A stretch of 64,000 nucleotides of DNA from an uncultured Peptostreptococcaceae bacterium (GCA_949740445.1 CATJIF010000074.1:55782-119781); one strand, 5' to 3'. Numbered from the stretch's first letter, positions 1-9,842 are shown. Notes: a model not told the origin generated them from the sequence alone. Numbers and translations: made by a program.

Positions 1-10
1 TAGTTTTCAC

Positions 11-16
11 CTCCGG
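11..16 (-). promoter_or_regulatory. Ribosome-binding site of a gene beyond the window edge
   Basis: On the minus strand, just after the mutS2 stop codon, CCGGAGGTGAAAACTA runs into the window edge. The GGAGGTG is a strong Shine-Dalgarno sequence, so another minus-strand gene very probably begins outside the window and is cotranscribed with mutS2. Confidence 0.5.
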
Positions 17-18
17 CC

Positions 19-2394
19 CTATTTTAAGGTAACGACGGTAACGCCGTCGCCTCCCTCGCTATAGGCGCCCTTCCGATAGCTCTCCACGTGCTTGTGGCGC
101 TTCAACATCCGCTGCAGCCCTTCCCGCAGGATGCCGGCCCCCCGTCCGTGAATCACCGAAACCTCCTTCAGCCCGGCCATAAAGGCATCGTCCAGGTATT
201 TATCCACGATGTCCTCCGCTTCGTCCAGAGTTTTTCCTATTACATTGCAGGACATGCTGACGCTCTGCACCTTGCTGCGGTACAGTGCGCCAAAGCGCTG
301 CTTCTGCTTTTCTTTATTCGACACGTTTTCCTGTATCTTCGCTATATTCTTCAGGTTGACGCTGAGCTTTAAAAGCCCCACCTGCACCTGCAGATCCCCC
401 CTGGCATCGGGCAGCGTAAGGACGCTTCCCTTCTGGTCTACGGTCAGCACCCGGACCCGGTCGCCTATCTTCAGCTGGCCGGCGCTGGGAGGCTCCTGGT
501 TTTCCACCGCTTTTACCGTGCTGCGGTACTTGCCCTGGGCCTTTCGCAGCTGGGTGCGCAGCCTCTCCTGGCTGCGGTCGATCTCCGCAAAATCCCGCTG
601 CTTTTCCATCTGGCGCAGCTCTTTGGATACCTGCTCGAACAGCTCCTTTGCCTCGCGGATGGTATCGGCGGCCTCTTCCCTGGCCTTCTCTAAAATCTTC
701 TCGCGCTTTTCTGCTGTCTGCGCAAGCTTTTCTTCGAGCTTTTCCCTCTCTCGGGAAAGTTGCGCTGTCAGCCGCACGGCCTCTTCCTTCTGCGCTGCCG
801 CCTGCCTGCGGTCCTCTTCGATCTGCGTAATCACATCCTCGAACTGGATGTCGCCGCGCTTCAAAAACAACCTGGCGCGCTCCACGATATCCTCGGAAAG
901 CCCCAGCTTCTTCGAAATCTCAAAGGCGTTGGAACGCCCGGGAACGCCCATCTGCAGCCGGTAGGTAGGCGAAAGTGTCTCCACGTTAAATTCCATCGAA
1001 GCGTTCTGCACCCCATCGGTAGAAAGCGCATACTTTTTCAGCTCCGTATAGTGGGTGGTGGCGGCTACCGTCGCCCCCAATTCCTGCAGCTTGCGCAGGA
1101 TGGCGATGGCCAGCGCCGCTCCCTCGGTGGGGTCGGTCCCGGCACACAGCTCATCCAGCAGCACCAGCGTGACCGGATTGGTCTTTTTAACGATGTATAC
1201 GATGTTCGTCATATGCGAGGAAAAGGTGGACAGGCTCTGCTCGATGCTCTGCTCGTCGCCGATGTCGGCAAAGATCCTCTCGTAGACAGGAAGCGTTGTT
1301 CCGCAGTCCGCCGGCAGATGCAGCCCGCTTTGTGCCATCATGGCAAACAGGCCGAGGGTCTTTAACGTTACGGTCTTTCCTCCGGTATTCGGCCCTGTAA
1401 TCATCAGTGTGTGGTATTCCCTGCCCAGCTCTACCGTCGTAGCAACCACCTTTTTGGGATCGATCAGCGGATGCCGCCCGTTTTTAATGCGCAGATAGCC
1501 ATCCTCGCTGAGCTGGGGCTGGCTTCCCCGCATCTTTGCCGAAAGCTTGCCCTTGGCGAACATAAAATCCAGTTCCAGCAGGATTTTCTGGTTGTTTGCG
1601 ATCTCCTGCTGCACCTCTCCCACCCGGGCGGAAAGCTCCGCCAGGATGCGCTGTACTTCTTTCTTTTCCTGAAGTTCCAGCTCTCGCAGCTCGTTGTTCA
1701 TATCCACGATCACCTGGGGCTCGATAAACAGCGTGGCGCCGCTTTGCGACTGGTCGTGGACGATTCCTGCCACCCGCGCCTTGTGCTCCTGCTTTACGGG
1801 GATTACGTAGCGGCCCTGCCGCATGGTGACGATGGCATCCTGCAGCAACGCCTGGTTTTCTTGAGAGTTGATCATCCGGTTGATCCGCACGCGGATGTCC
1901 TCGTTTTGCCGCAGAATCGCCCGGCGCAGCCGCGAAAGCTCCTGGCTTGCGGTATCCGCCATCTCGTCCTCCGACAAAATGCAGCGGTCGATCTCATCCT
2001 CCAGGCTCCTGTGCACGCTGATCACCTCGGCAAGCCCCATGAGCTTGGGCAATTCGTCTTTGGGCAGGTCGCTTCGCAAAAACGCCTCGGCGTTTCTGGC
2101 CACCTGCAGGTTGTAAAGTACCTGAAGCAGCTGCTTCATGGTCAGCGCACCGCCCTTTTTAGCGATCCGGGCAAGGCCTCCTACATCGTAAAACCCTCCC
2201 AGCGGCAGGGCCCCCTTGGCCATGATTACGGTTACGGCCTCGGTGGTCTCCTCCTGCGCCTGCCTGATCTTCCAGGCATCTGTCATCGGCCGCAGTTTCT
2301 GGATGCGCTGCCTTGTTACGGACGATGCGCACATCTGCGACAGCAGGCCGATGATTTTATCGTATTCCAGCACTCTCTGTGCTCGCTCATTCAT
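19..2394 (-). CDS. mutS2: MutS2 family ATPase/endonuclease
   Basis: A 791-residue MutS2 protein, the usual length for the family. The Walker A motif GPNTGGKT lies at residues 334-341 within the MutS-type ATPase domain. A long charged coiled coil follows (about 510-640), and the C-terminal Smr nuclease domain carries the VIHGRGAG signature near residue 750. MutS2 proteins lack the mismatch-recognition domain; they have been linked to suppression of recombination and to rescue of collided ribosomes. The ATG follows GGAG at a good distance. It is the last gene of the pheS-pheT-zapA-mutS2 run in this window; zapA ends 4 bp upstream, so the two are almost certainly cotranscribed. Confidence 0.96.
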   Translation of the reverse strand: MNERAQRVLEYDKIIGLLSQMCASSVTRQRIQKLRPMTDAWKIRQAQEETTEAVTVIMAKGALPLGGFYDVGGLARIAKKGGALTMKQLLQVLYNLQVARNAEAFLRSDLPKDELPKLMGLAEVISVHRSLEDEIDRCILSEDEMADTASQELSRLRRAILRQNEDIRVRINRMINSQENQALLQDAIVTMRQGRYVIPVKQEHKARVAGIVHDQSQSGATLFIEPQVIVDMNNELRELELQEKKEVQRILAELSARVGEVQQEIANNQKILLELDFMFAKGKLSAKMRGSQPQLSEDGYLRIKNGRHPLIDPKKVVATTVELGREYHTLMITGPNTGGKTVTLKTLGLFAMMAQSGLHLPADCGTTLPVYERIFADIGDEQSIEQSLSTFSSHMTNIVYIVKKTNPVTLVLLDELCAGTDPTEGAALAIAILRKLQELGATVAATTHYTELKKYALSTDGVQNASMEFNVETLSPTYRLQMGVPGRSNAFEISKKLGLSEDIVERARLFLKRGDIQFEDVITQIEEDRRQAAAQKEEAVRLTAQLSREREKLEEKLAQTAEKREKILEKAREEAADTIREAKELFEQVSKELRQMEKQRDFAEIDRSQERLRTQLRKAQGKYRSTVKAVENQEPPSAGQLKIGDRVRVLTVDQKGSVLTLPDARGDLQVQVGLLKLSVNLKNIAKIQENVSNKEKQKQRFGALYRSKVQSVSMSCNVIGKTLDEAEDIVDKYLDDAFMAGLKEVSVIHGRGAGILREGLQRMLKRHKHVESYRKGAYSEGGDGVTVVTLK

Positions 2395-2397
2395 AGT

Positions 2398-3024
2398 TTA
2401 CTCCATGTTTTTTCTGTACTGATCCAGCTCTCCTTTCAGCCGAATATTTTCCATCTGGAGGTCAAAAAAGCTGCTCTCTATGTCCTTGCACCGAAGTGTC
2501 AGCTCGCGTATCTGCTCCTCGCTTTCGCTCTCCCCTCCGGAAAGTTCCTGCTTCTGCAGCTTCTGGTGCATTTCTTCGTTCTGCGACAGGAGCATCTCCT
2601 GCTGCTTTTTCAGATCCGCATAGGCGGCGGACAGACGGGAGCATTCCACCGCTTTTTCGTTAAACAGCTTTTGCAGCTGATCCTTGTGCTCTAAGCTGCT
2701 CTGCGCATCTTCTTTATACTGAAGGAAGTTGCGCTTGGATTCGTCCCACAGCTGCACGTAGTGGGCCGTATCCTTTTCCAGCTGGACGCACCGGGACTGA
2801 AGGGCCTGGTTTTCTTCCAATATCGTATAGTAGTCATCCGCAGCGTTGACCGCCGACAGCACTGCCAGCGATACCGCTGTGGCCGTAGGCATTACTTTGG
2901 AAATTTCTGTCATTTTTCCATCGACATAGTCGGCTACACGTATGATGTGCTCCCGGGACATCTCGCCGGAAATGGTGTACTCCTGCCCGTAGATCCGCAC
3001 CGTAACCCGATTGACTTCTCCCAT
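2398..3024 (-). CDS. zapA: ZapA-like cell division protein with long coiled-coil tail
   Basis: The first ~90 residues match the ZapA family (MGEVNRVTVRIYGQEY, then a DYVDGKM helix). ZapA binds FtsZ and bundles its filaments at the division site. Typical ZapA proteins are 80-110 residues; this one is 208 because a coiled coil rich in Glu, Gln and Lys follows to the C-terminus. I placed the start at 3024, where AAGGACGGG precedes the ATG; an upstream in-frame extension to 3084 would overlap pheT and has no clear site. The order pheT-zapA-mutS2 is a common Firmicutes arrangement. The function of the extended tail is inferred only from its coiled-coil character. Confidence 0.85.
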   Translation of the reverse strand: MGEVNRVTVRIYGQEYTISGEMSREHIIRVADYVDGKMTEISKVMPTATAVSLAVLSAVNAADDYYTILEENQALQSRCVQLEKDTAHYVQLWDESKRNFLQYKEDAQSSLEHKDQLQKLFNEKAVECSRLSAAYADLKKQQEMLLSQNEEMHQKLQKQELSGGESESEEQIRELTLRCKDIESSFFDLQMENIRLKGELDQYRKNME

Positions 3025-3056
3025 GACTCGTCTTTCCCGTCCTTTCTGCGTCTTAT

Positions 3057-5489
3057 CTACATCTCGCGCAGCACGGCGCCGCACTGCTGTGCCAGGGCGT
3101 TTATCACCCCGCCGTGCACTGTGCTCACTTCTTCGTCGGTCAGCGTGCGGTCCGCCGCACGGTAGGTCAGATTAAAGGCTACGCTCTTTTCCCCCGCCTT
3201 GATGGGCTTGCCCCGGTACACGTCGAACAGGGCCACGCTCTCCAGGATATCCTTTCCGTTCTTGCGGATGACATCCTCCAGCGAGGCGACCAGTACTTCT
3301 TCTTTTACCGTCAGCGCGATGTCTCTCGCCACTGCCGGGTATTTGGGCAGCGGCCGGTAGCTCTTCGTGTGGTCGGCTGCCGCATACAGGGCATCGAAAT
3401 TCAACTGGCAGCAGTACACCCTCGTGCCGATGCCGTATTTTTCTGCCACGTCGGGGTGGATTTCCCCCAGAACGCCGATTTCCTCTCCCTGCCGCAGCAG
3501 CTTTGCGCAGCGGCCGGGGTGGTAGGCTCTCTCCTCGGCCTCGGGGAAGAAGCAGACCTCCTTTACCCCAAGCCCGGCCAGCAGCTGGCAGACGGCGCCC
3601 TTCAGCGTGTAGAAGCTTTCGCCCTCTCCGTAGCAGGCGATGCACAGCGCGTCGCGCTCCTCGGGCAGAGGGCCGTCGCCGCTGTGGTTGTTGATAAATG
3701 TATTTCCCAGCTCGAAGGCGCTGACCTTCGCGTTGTTTCTTGTATAGTTTCTGGCAAGCACTTCCAGCATGTTGGGCAGAAGCGTGGTGCGCATGACGCT
3801 GGTGTCTTCGCCCAGCGGGTTGAGCAGGCGGATCAGCTTGCGGCCCTCCGCGTCTTCTTTCATGCGGATGGCATCTAATCCCTTGGGGCTGACGAAGCTA
3901 TAGGTCTGGATCTCGTTAAAGCCAAGGCCCAGCAGCTCTCCCTTTGCCATATCCCGTAAGAGCTGCTTTTGCGTCTTTGCCGCCTGAGTATTCCCGGCGG
4001 GCAGCGTTACCGGCAGCCTGTCGTAGCCGTACATCCTGGCGATTTCCTCCACGAAATCCACCTCTTCCAGAAGGTCCTGGCGAACCGTGGGCGGCGTTAC
4101 GGTAATCACATCGCCTGCGGCCTCTGTCTGCATTTCCAGGCTGCGGAAAATCCCCTCCATTTCGGAAGCGGAAAGAGAGATGCCCAGCACCTGGTTGACC
4201 CGGCTTGCGCGCACGTAAACCGGCTGCGCCCGATAGACTTCCGGATAGCAGTCCACCGTGCCGGAGAGCACGGTTCCCGCCCCTAAGAGCTCGATTAAGC
4301 GGCACACCCGCTCCACGGCCTGCTCGGTCAGGTTGGGGTCGATGCCTTTCTCAAAGCGCGAGGAGGCCTCGGTGCGAAGCCCCAGCTTCTTCGAGGTGCT
4401 GCGGACGTTATCGCCGTTGAAATTCGCACCCTCCACCAGAATCATGGTGGTGTCATCTTCGATTTCGGAGTTCAGCCCTCCCATGATGCCGGCCAGGGCC
4501 ACGCCCCTCTCGGCGTCTTTAATCAGAAGCGAATCGGAATGCAGCGTGCGCTGGGTTCCATCCAGCGTAACGAAGCTCTCGCCTTCCGCTGCCGTGTCTA
4601 CGATGATTTTGCCGCCCTTTACATTGCGGATATCGAAGGCGTGCATGGGCTGTCCGTATTCCAGCATCACGTAATTGGTGATGTCTACGATGTTGTTGAT
4701 GGGGCGCATCCCCGCGGTCATCAGCCGCTTTTGCAGCCACCAGGGCGACTGGGCGATCTTTACATCCTTTACCACCCTGCCCACGTACCTGCGGCACAGC
4801 TGCGGCTTTTTAATCTCCACCGAAATGTAATCGCTGCTCTTTTCCTCTGCACAGGCCTTGCAGCAGATGTCCGGATAGCGCAACGGCGTGCCGAAGGTTG
4901 CCGACGCCTCTCTCGCCATGCCGATCATGGACAGGCAGTCGGGCCGGTTGGGCGTAATCTCAAAATCCACCACCGAATCCCTCAGGTTTAACGCTTCGAC
5001 GATATCCGTGCCCGGCGTATACTCACCCTCTAAAATCCAGATGCCGTCCTTGTGCTTGACGGGCACCACCTTGTCCTCGATGCCCAGCTCCGAGCAGGAG
5101 CACAGCATGCCGTCGGAAGCCACGCCCCGCAGCTTCCCCCTCTTGATGGTAACGCCGCCGGGCTGCTTCGGCTGGCCGTGCAGGGGCCCCGGGATGTGCG
5201 AACCGTGCAGGCAGACGGGGACGTAGTCGCCCACGCTGATGTTTGCCGCTCCGGTAACGATCTGCGTCGTCTCTTCCTTTCCGGTGTCGATCTGCGTAAT
5301 CACCAACTTGTCGGCATCGGGGTGCTTTTCGATGGATACGATTTTCCCTACGACAACGCCCTGGATTCCTGCGCCGAATTCCTCCACCGTCTCCAGATTC
5401 GAGCCGGACATAATCATCCGGTCGCAGAATTCTTCTGTACTTACTTTAATATCCGTATATTCCTTTAACCATTGTACTGGTACTAACAT
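3057..5489 (-). CDS. pheT: Phenylalanine-tRNA ligase beta subunit
   Basis: An 810-residue bacterial-type PheT. It opens with the EMAP-like tRNA-binding domain (residues ~40-150, VVGKIVSIEKHPDADKL), continues through the B3/B4 editing and B5 domains, and ends with the ferredoxin-fold anticodon-binding domain (~715-810, with the RDIALTV motif). With PheS it forms the alpha2-beta2 enzyme that charges tRNA-Phe and edits mischarged Tyr. It lies 67 bp after pheS in the same direction. Nothing unusual was seen. Confidence 0.97.
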   Translation of the reverse strand: MLVPVQWLKEYTDIKVSTEEFCDRMIMSGSNLETVEEFGAGIQGVVVGKIVSIEKHPDADKLVITQIDTGKEETTQIVTGAANISVGDYVPVCLHGSHIPGPLHGQPKQPGGVTIKRGKLRGVASDGMLCSCSELGIEDKVVPVKHKDGIWILEGEYTPGTDIVEALNLRDSVVDFEITPNRPDCLSMIGMAREASATFGTPLRYPDICCKACAEEKSSDYISVEIKKPQLCRRYVGRVVKDVKIAQSPWWLQKRLMTAGMRPINNIVDITNYVMLEYGQPMHAFDIRNVKGGKIIVDTAAEGESFVTLDGTQRTLHSDSLLIKDAERGVALAGIMGGLNSEIEDDTTMILVEGANFNGDNVRSTSKKLGLRTEASSRFEKGIDPNLTEQAVERVCRLIELLGAGTVLSGTVDCYPEVYRAQPVYVRASRVNQVLGISLSASEMEGIFRSLEMQTEAAGDVITVTPPTVRQDLLEEVDFVEEIARMYGYDRLPVTLPAGNTQAAKTQKQLLRDMAKGELLGLGFNEIQTYSFVSPKGLDAIRMKEDAEGRKLIRLLNPLGEDTSVMRTTLLPNMLEVLARNYTRNNAKVSAFELGNTFINNHSGDGPLPEERDALCIACYGEGESFYTLKGAVCQLLAGLGVKEVCFFPEAEERAYHPGRCAKLLRQGEEIGVLGEIHPDVAEKYGIGTRVYCCQLNFDALYAAADHTKSYRPLPKYPAVARDIALTVKEEVLVASLEDVIRKNGKDILESVALFDVYRGKPIKAGEKSVAFNLTYRAADRTLTDEEVSTVHGGVINALAQQCGAVLREM

Positions 5490-5556
5490 TTCTATATTCC
5501 TCCCAAATCTGAAAGCTGCACCGCCCGAGCGCCTGGCAGGCGGCGCGCTGCGCCGG

Positions 5557-6579
5557 TTATCTGAACTGCTCGATAAATCGCATGTCGTTTTCGTACAGCA
5601 GGCGGATGTCGTCGATGCCGTACTTCAGCATGGCGACGCGCTCCACGCCCATGCCAAAGGCAAAGCCCGTGTATTTCTCCGTATCGACGCCTCCCACCTG
5701 AAGCACGTGGGGATGCACCATGCCGCAGCCTAAAATCTCGATCCAGCCGCTGCCCTTGCAGACGTTGCAGCCCGTTCCGCCGCACTTAAAGCACGAGACA
5801 TCCATCTCCGCAGAAGGCTCGGTAAACGGAAAGTGATGGGGGCGGAACTTGGTTTTCGCCTCGGGGCCGAACAGCTGCTTGGCGAAGGCATCCAGCGTTC
5901 CCTTCAGGTCGGCCATGGTGATGTTTTCCCCCACGACCAGGCCCTCGATCTGGTGGAACATGGGCGAGTGGGTGGCATCCGGCGTATCGCAGCGGAAGCA
6001 CCGGCCCGGCGCAATGACTTTGATGGGCGGTTTCTGCTTCATCAGCGTGCGCACCTGCACCGGAGAGGTCTGGGTTCGCAAAAGGACGTCGTCGGTGATG
6101 TAGAAGGTATCGCTCATATCCCGCGACGGATGGTTTTTCGGCGCATTCAATGCATCGAAGTTATAGAACACGGTCTCGATTTCCGGTCCCTCTACCACGG
6201 AAAAGCCCATGCTCGTAAACACCTGGCACACCTGGTCGATAGTGATGGAAATGGGATGCTTGGTTCCCAGCTTTCTGGACACGCCCGGCTCGGTTACGTC
6301 GATGGTCTCCGCCTGCAGGCGGGCGTTTTTCTGCATTTCCTTCAGCGCGTTCATCCGTTCCGACAGCAGGCCCTCGATCTCCGCCCTGGTGGCGTTGGCG
6401 ATCATGCCCATCTGCTTTCTGTCCTCGGGGCTGAGAGAGCCCATGGAGCGCAGGATTTCAGTCATCTTTCCCTTTTTTCCTAAAAGCTTTACCCGCAGCT
6501 CCTCCGCTTCTGTTAAAGAAACCGCGTTTTTCAGCTGTTCTTTCGCTTCTTCCAATATGGTCTTCAACTGGTTTTGCAT
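5557..6579 (-). CDS. pheS: Phenylalanine-tRNA ligase alpha subunit
   Basis: A 340-residue catalytic subunit of phenylalanyl-tRNA synthetase. The N-terminal coiled coil is followed by the class II core with motif 2 (FRCDTPDATHSPMFHQIEG) and motif 3 (GFAFGMGVERVAML). The start at 6579 is chosen because GGAGGAATAAGCAA directly precedes that ATG; a 17-residue upstream extension would overlap the preceding gene. The methyltransferase gene stops only 4 bp upstream, so the two are translationally close. No T-box leader was found before it, so regulation is not obvious here. Confidence 0.96.
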   Translation of the reverse strand: MQNQLKTILEEAKEQLKNAVSLTEAEELRVKLLGKKGKMTEILRSMGSLSPEDRKQMGMIANATRAEIEGLLSERMNALKEMQKNARLQAETIDVTEPGVSRKLGTKHPISITIDQVCQVFTSMGFSVVEGPEIETVFYNFDALNAPKNHPSRDMSDTFYITDDVLLRTQTSPVQVRTLMKQKPPIKVIAPGRCFRCDTPDATHSPMFHQIEGLVVGENITMADLKGTLDAFAKQLFGPEAKTKFRPHHFPFTEPSAEMDVSCFKCGGTGCNVCKGSGWIEILGCGMVHPHVLQVGGVDTEKYTGFAFGMGVERVAMLKYGIDDIRLLYENDMRFIEQFR

Positions 6580-6583
6580 TTGC

Positions 6584-7405
6584 TTATTCCTCCGTGTTCT
6601 GTCCTGTATCGTTCTGTCGAAGTGACTCATATATCAAAATCCCCGCCGCCACGCCGGCGTTCAGCGATTCTGTCTTTCCCTTCATGGGGATAGTGATTTT
6701 CTGATCCGCGCCCGCAAGCAGCTCTTCGCAGATGCCGTTGCCCTCATTTCCGATGATGATGGCCGCATCCCGGCGCAGATCGCATCTAAAGTAAAATAGG
6801 CTGCTGTCCAGCGCCGTGGCAAAGATTCTCTTGCGATACCTCCGCAAAAGGCCGAGGGCCTGCTCTGGCCCCTCGCATAAAAGCACCGGCAGGCGAAACA
6901 GCGTTCCCGCTGCCGCCCGGACGGCCTTGGGCCCGTAGATGTCGCCGCATCCCTTTAAGAGCAGCGCTCCGGCAAACCCGGCGCTGTCGGCGGTGCGCAG
7001 TATTGTGGCCAGATTGCCGGGGTCCTGAATGCGGTCCAGCACCACGATGTTGCCCCCTTCCTGCGAAAAGAGCTGCGCCTCGCTCCACTGCGCCTTCTGC
7101 ACCCAGGCCATCACGCCCTGGGGCGTGTCAGTGCAGGCCGCCTTTGCAAATACCTGCGGCGGCACCGTTGCAGCGAAAAGCTTTGCCGTCTCTATGCGAT
7201 GCGCAAGCGCCTGAAGCTCCTTGCTCTTTGCAAGCGCCTGGGCATCGAACAGAGCCTGGCCCAGGGCTGCCTCACAGCGCAAGGCCTCCGCCAGAAGATT
7301 GGGGCCTTCGATGATATACCGCCCCTGCCTGTCCCTGTGCTTTTTCAGGGAAAGCTCGCGGAACTGCCGTATGACAGGATTGTCGTTTGCGCGGATTTCC
7401 TTCAA
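6584..7405 (-). CDS. TrmH/SpoU family RNA 2'-O-methyltransferase
   Basis: A 273-residue SPOUT-superfamily methyltransferase. An N-terminal substrate-binding segment (EGPNLLAEAL) precedes the SpoU domain with motif 1 (DRIQDPGNLATILRTADSAGF), motif 2 (IIIGNEGNGI) and motif 3 (IPMKGKTESLNAGVAAGILIYE), which build the trefoil-knot SAM site. The family methylates ribose 2'-OH in rRNA or tRNA; the substrate here cannot be told. A relative commonly precedes pheS in Firmicutes. The start is a TTG at 7405 (no ATG is available before the conserved region), with GGGGAAG upstream. Specific family assignment such as RlmB or YsgA is not certain. Confidence 0.9.
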   Translation of the reverse strand: MKEIRANDNPVIRQFRELSLKKHRDRQGRYIIEGPNLLAEALRCEAALGQALFDAQALAKSKELQALAHRIETAKLFAATVPPQVFAKAACTDTPQGVMAWVQKAQWSEAQLFSQEGGNIVVLDRIQDPGNLATILRTADSAGFAGALLLKGCGDIYGPKAVRAAAGTLFRLPVLLCEGPEQALGLLRRYRKRIFATALDSSLFYFRCDLRRDAAIIIGNEGNGICEELLAGADQKITIPMKGKTESLNAGVAAGILIYESLRQNDTGQNTEE

Positions 7406-7428
7406 TTTTTACTTCCCCCTAAATACGG

Positions 7429-7457
7429 AAAAAGAAGCCGGCGTTACCACCGGCTTC
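7429..7457 (-). terminator. Rho-independent terminator after ftsZ
   Basis: On the minus strand GAAGCCGG and CCGGCTTC form an 8-bp stem around an 8-nt loop, followed directly by five T. It lies between the ftsZ stop and the methyltransferase start, so it separates the dcw transcript from the pheST transcript at least partially. Confidence 0.8.
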
Positions 7458-7474
7458 GCACTGATGCCGTTTCG

Positions 7475-8638
7475 TTAAAATCTTCCGAAGCCATCCTTCT
7501 TTAAGAAGTTGGGAATGGCAAACTCCGATGTGAGCTTTTCCTGAAAGCGCTTCTCGTCCTCATCGACAACCGCAGTCTCCGAAGGCTGTGCCTCCGCCTG
7601 CTGGGCCGGCCGGGCTTCGCCTCTGCCTGTACGCTGATCCGCCGTTCCCCGCGCCACCGCGGCAGGCGCTTCCAGTTTGGCATTCCGTTCCTCAAAGCCG
7701 GTGGCGATAACGGTGATGACGATCTCATCCTGCAGCTCTTCTTTTACAGCTGTACCGAAGATCAGGATGCAGTCCTCGTCGGCCGCCTGCTCGATCTGGC
7801 TTGCAGCCTCGTTGGCCTCCAGCATGCCCAGGTCGTAGCCGCCTGTTACATTGACCAACAGCGCCTTCGCCCCGTTGATGGAGGTCTCTAACAGCGGGCT
7901 TTCGATGGCCCCCTTGACGGCGTCGCTTACCCGGTCGTCGCCCTGGCCCCGGCCTACACCCATGTGGGCGATCCCGCGGTCGCTCATTACGGTCTTTACA
8001 TCTGCAAAGTCCAGGTTAATCATTCCCGGCTCTGCGATCAGGTCCGAAATTCCCTGTACGCCCTGCTTTAATACCTCATCTGCCATGGAAAAGGCCTGCA
8101 GCATCGTCGTGTTTTTATCCGCCACCTGCAGCAGCTTGTCGTTGGGCACGACCACTAAGGAATCCACGTAGGATTTGAGAAACTTAATTCCAAGCTCCGC
8201 GTGCTCTCTGCGCTTTTTGCCCTCGAAGGTAAATGGTCTGGTAACGACGCCTACGGTGAGAATTCCCATTTCCTTTGCCGTCTTGGCGATAACGGGAGCA
8301 GCTCCCGTTCCCGTGCCGCCGCCCATGCCGGCCGTGATAAATACCATGTCGGAACCGGAGATGAATTTCTGCAGATCCTCGACGTTCTCCTCGGCCGCTT
8401 TCTGGCCGATTTCCGGGTTGGCCCCGGCCCCCAGGCCCCTGGTCAGCTTTTCTCCGATCTGGAGCTTCGTCTCGGCCTTAGAACCGGCCAAGGCCTGCTT
8501 GTCCGTATTTATGGCCATAAATTTAATACCTTTCATGCCGGAATCTATCATGCGGTTGACGGCATTGCATCCGCCACCGCCCACGCCGATCACCTTGATC
8601 TGTGCATTATTTTCATCGTTCAATTCGAACTGTAACAT
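7475..8638 (-). CDS. ftsZ: Cell division GTPase FtsZ
   Basis: A 387-residue tubulin homologue that polymerises into the Z ring. The GTP-binding signature GGGTGTG is at residues 106-112, the N-terminal [13 protein letters not shown] loop at ~18-30, and the T7 loop segment follows. A Gln/Ala/Glu-rich linker leads to the conserved C-terminal peptide ([10 protein letters not shown]), the docking site for division partners such as FtsA, SepF or ZapA. The start at 8638 has GGGAGGGAACAAGGAGC upstream; an in-frame extension to 8671 adds an unconserved stretch. The usual upstream neighbour ftsA is missing, with sbp found instead. Confidence 0.98.
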   Translation of the reverse strand: MLQFELNDENNAQIKVIGVGGGGCNAVNRMIDSGMKGIKFMAINTDKQALAGSKAETKLQIGEKLTRGLGAGANPEIGQKAAEENVEDLQKFISGSDMVFITAGMGGGTGTGAAPVIAKTAKEMGILTVGVVTRPFTFEGKKRREHAELGIKFLKSYVDSLVVVPNDKLLQVADKNTTMLQAFSMADEVLKQGVQGISDLIAEPGMINLDFADVKTVMSDRGIAHMGVGRGQGDDRVSDAVKGAIESPLLETSINGAKALLVNVTGGYDLGMLEANEAASQIEQAADEDCILIFGTAVKEELQDEIVITVIATGFEERNAKLEAPAAVARGTADQRTGRGEARPAQQAEAQPSETAVVDEDEKRFQEKLTSEFAIPNFLKKDGFGRF

Positions 8639-8727
8639 GCTCCTTGTTCCCTCCCGTAGTCTTAATGCCAATATTATACCATACTAATGCAGTGAAAGCA
8701 CATAAAATGTCTGTTTTTTTCTCTCTT

Positions 8728-9084
8728 TTATTCACTTTTTTTCAACACGTATCGATCCAGGAGGATTCGTCGTATCATCGCCATATTATTAAACAGCCGG
8801 CCGCCGAAGGTTATGATGGCCGCATAGTAGATGGGCACACCCAGCAGGTCGCCCAGATAGGTCAGCGCTCCGGCCAGAATGGTGTTGACTACAAGCCCCG
8901 AAAGGAACACCGCGACGCTGAATTTTTTCTCCAGCTGCGAACGGGCGGCTCCCAGCAGCGAATCCAACGCCGCTAAAAGCGCCACCGTAATGTAAAACGT
9001 ATATTCGCTCGGATAAGCAACTCCTGTGGAAAATCCGATGATCAGGCCGAGAATCAGGCCTCCGAAAATAACTGCCAATATCAT
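8728..9084 (-). CDS. sbp: Small basic protein Sbp (DUF1290)
   Basis: A 118-residue membrane protein with about three hydrophobic segments, matching the DUF1290 small basic protein family found between ylxW/ylxX-type genes and ftsA/ftsZ in Firmicutes. Its biochemical role is unknown. The ATG overlaps the stop of the preceding DUF881 gene by 4 bp (ATGA), which indicates translational coupling; GGAAGG lies just before the start. Confidence 0.88.
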   Translation of the reverse strand: MILAVIFGGLILGLIIGFSTGVAYPSEYTFYITVALLAALDSLLGAARSQLEKKFSVAVFLSGLVVNTILAGALTYLGDLLGVPIYYAAIITFGGRLFNNMAMIRRILLDRYVLKKSE

Positions 9085-9839
9085 CCTTCCACTTCCTTTC
9101 CTTCTTTTGAAATCGACAGATAGGAATACCGCGTTAAATCGCCGTCGCTGTAGGCGGGAATTGTCACCTCATCGAGCACCGTTACCTGAAACCGGACAGA
9201 ATCTTTGATGAACGCGCCGTAGCTGTTGGCGGCAAGCATGGCCGCCGACAGCGCCGTGGGGTCGCCGATGGCCTGAATGCGGAAGGGCTTGGCCTCGGGA
9301 ACGCCGTTGACGTGGACGATGTAGCCTCCGCAGGACACCGCAGAGGTGCTGACGATGCGGTGGCCGTTGAGCGATATGGCCTCTGCCCCCGCTGCCAGCA
9401 GGTCGTTTAAAATCAGCAGAACATCGCTGTCGTGAACGATGAGGTCGTTGACCTCCTCCCACTGGTACAGATTCCGTGTCGCATCGTCGATCACCACCTC
9501 GACGCCCGGCCCGGTCAGTTCACAGGCGCCGCTGATCTGCCGGTAATATTCCATCAGCTCCGCATTGGAACGCAGGAGTTCTTCACTTCCGCTTTCCGCT
9601 GCCAGCTGGGAAAATTCTTCGATCCTCTGCTGCGTCTCTGCGATGCGCTGGCGCAGATTGTCTCCGTTTTGCTGTTCGCCCTGGATGCGGGCATCCAGCT
9701 CCGACAACACCTGAGAGGACACGTAAAGCTTGAGCGCCTTATCCGGGTTTCGAAGCTGAACCGCCAGAAAAAACCCCGTAATCACGCTGATCAGCCCTAA
9801 AAACATCACTGTCAGCGTCCGTCTTCTCTTCGCCCTCAT
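9081..9839 (-). CDS. DUF881 family membrane-anchored protein (YlxW/YlxX-like), second copy
   Basis: A 252-residue protein with a short basic N-terminus, one transmembrane segment (about residues 9-26), a coiled coil (~40-95) and a DUF881 domain containing the INGHRIVSTSAVSCGG-type core (here SLNGHRIV). DUF881 proteins are found next to divIB and ftsZ in Firmicutes and are thought to work in envelope or division processes, but no activity is established. It is paralogous to the gene immediately upstream; the two are separated by 3 bp. Confidence 0.85.
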   Translation of the reverse strand: MRAKRRRTLTVMFLGLISVITGFFLAVQLRNPDKALKLYVSSQVLSELDARIQGEQQNGDNLRQRIAETQQRIEEFSQLAAESGSEELLRSNAELMEYYRQISGACELTGPGVEVVIDDATRNLYQWEEVNDLIVHDSDVLLILNDLLAAGAEAISLNGHRIVSTSAVSCGGYIVHVNGVPEAKPFRIQAIGDPTALSAAMLAANSYGAFIKDSVRFQVTVLDEVTIPAYSDGDLTRYSYLSISKEGKEVEG

Positions 9840-9842
9840 ACG

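Noticed and set aside
1411..2694. 427-residue plus-strand open frame opposite mutS2 and zapA
   Set aside because: It is antisense to strongly conserved coding DNA, has no ribosome-binding site and no recognisable family; it reflects high G+C third positions.
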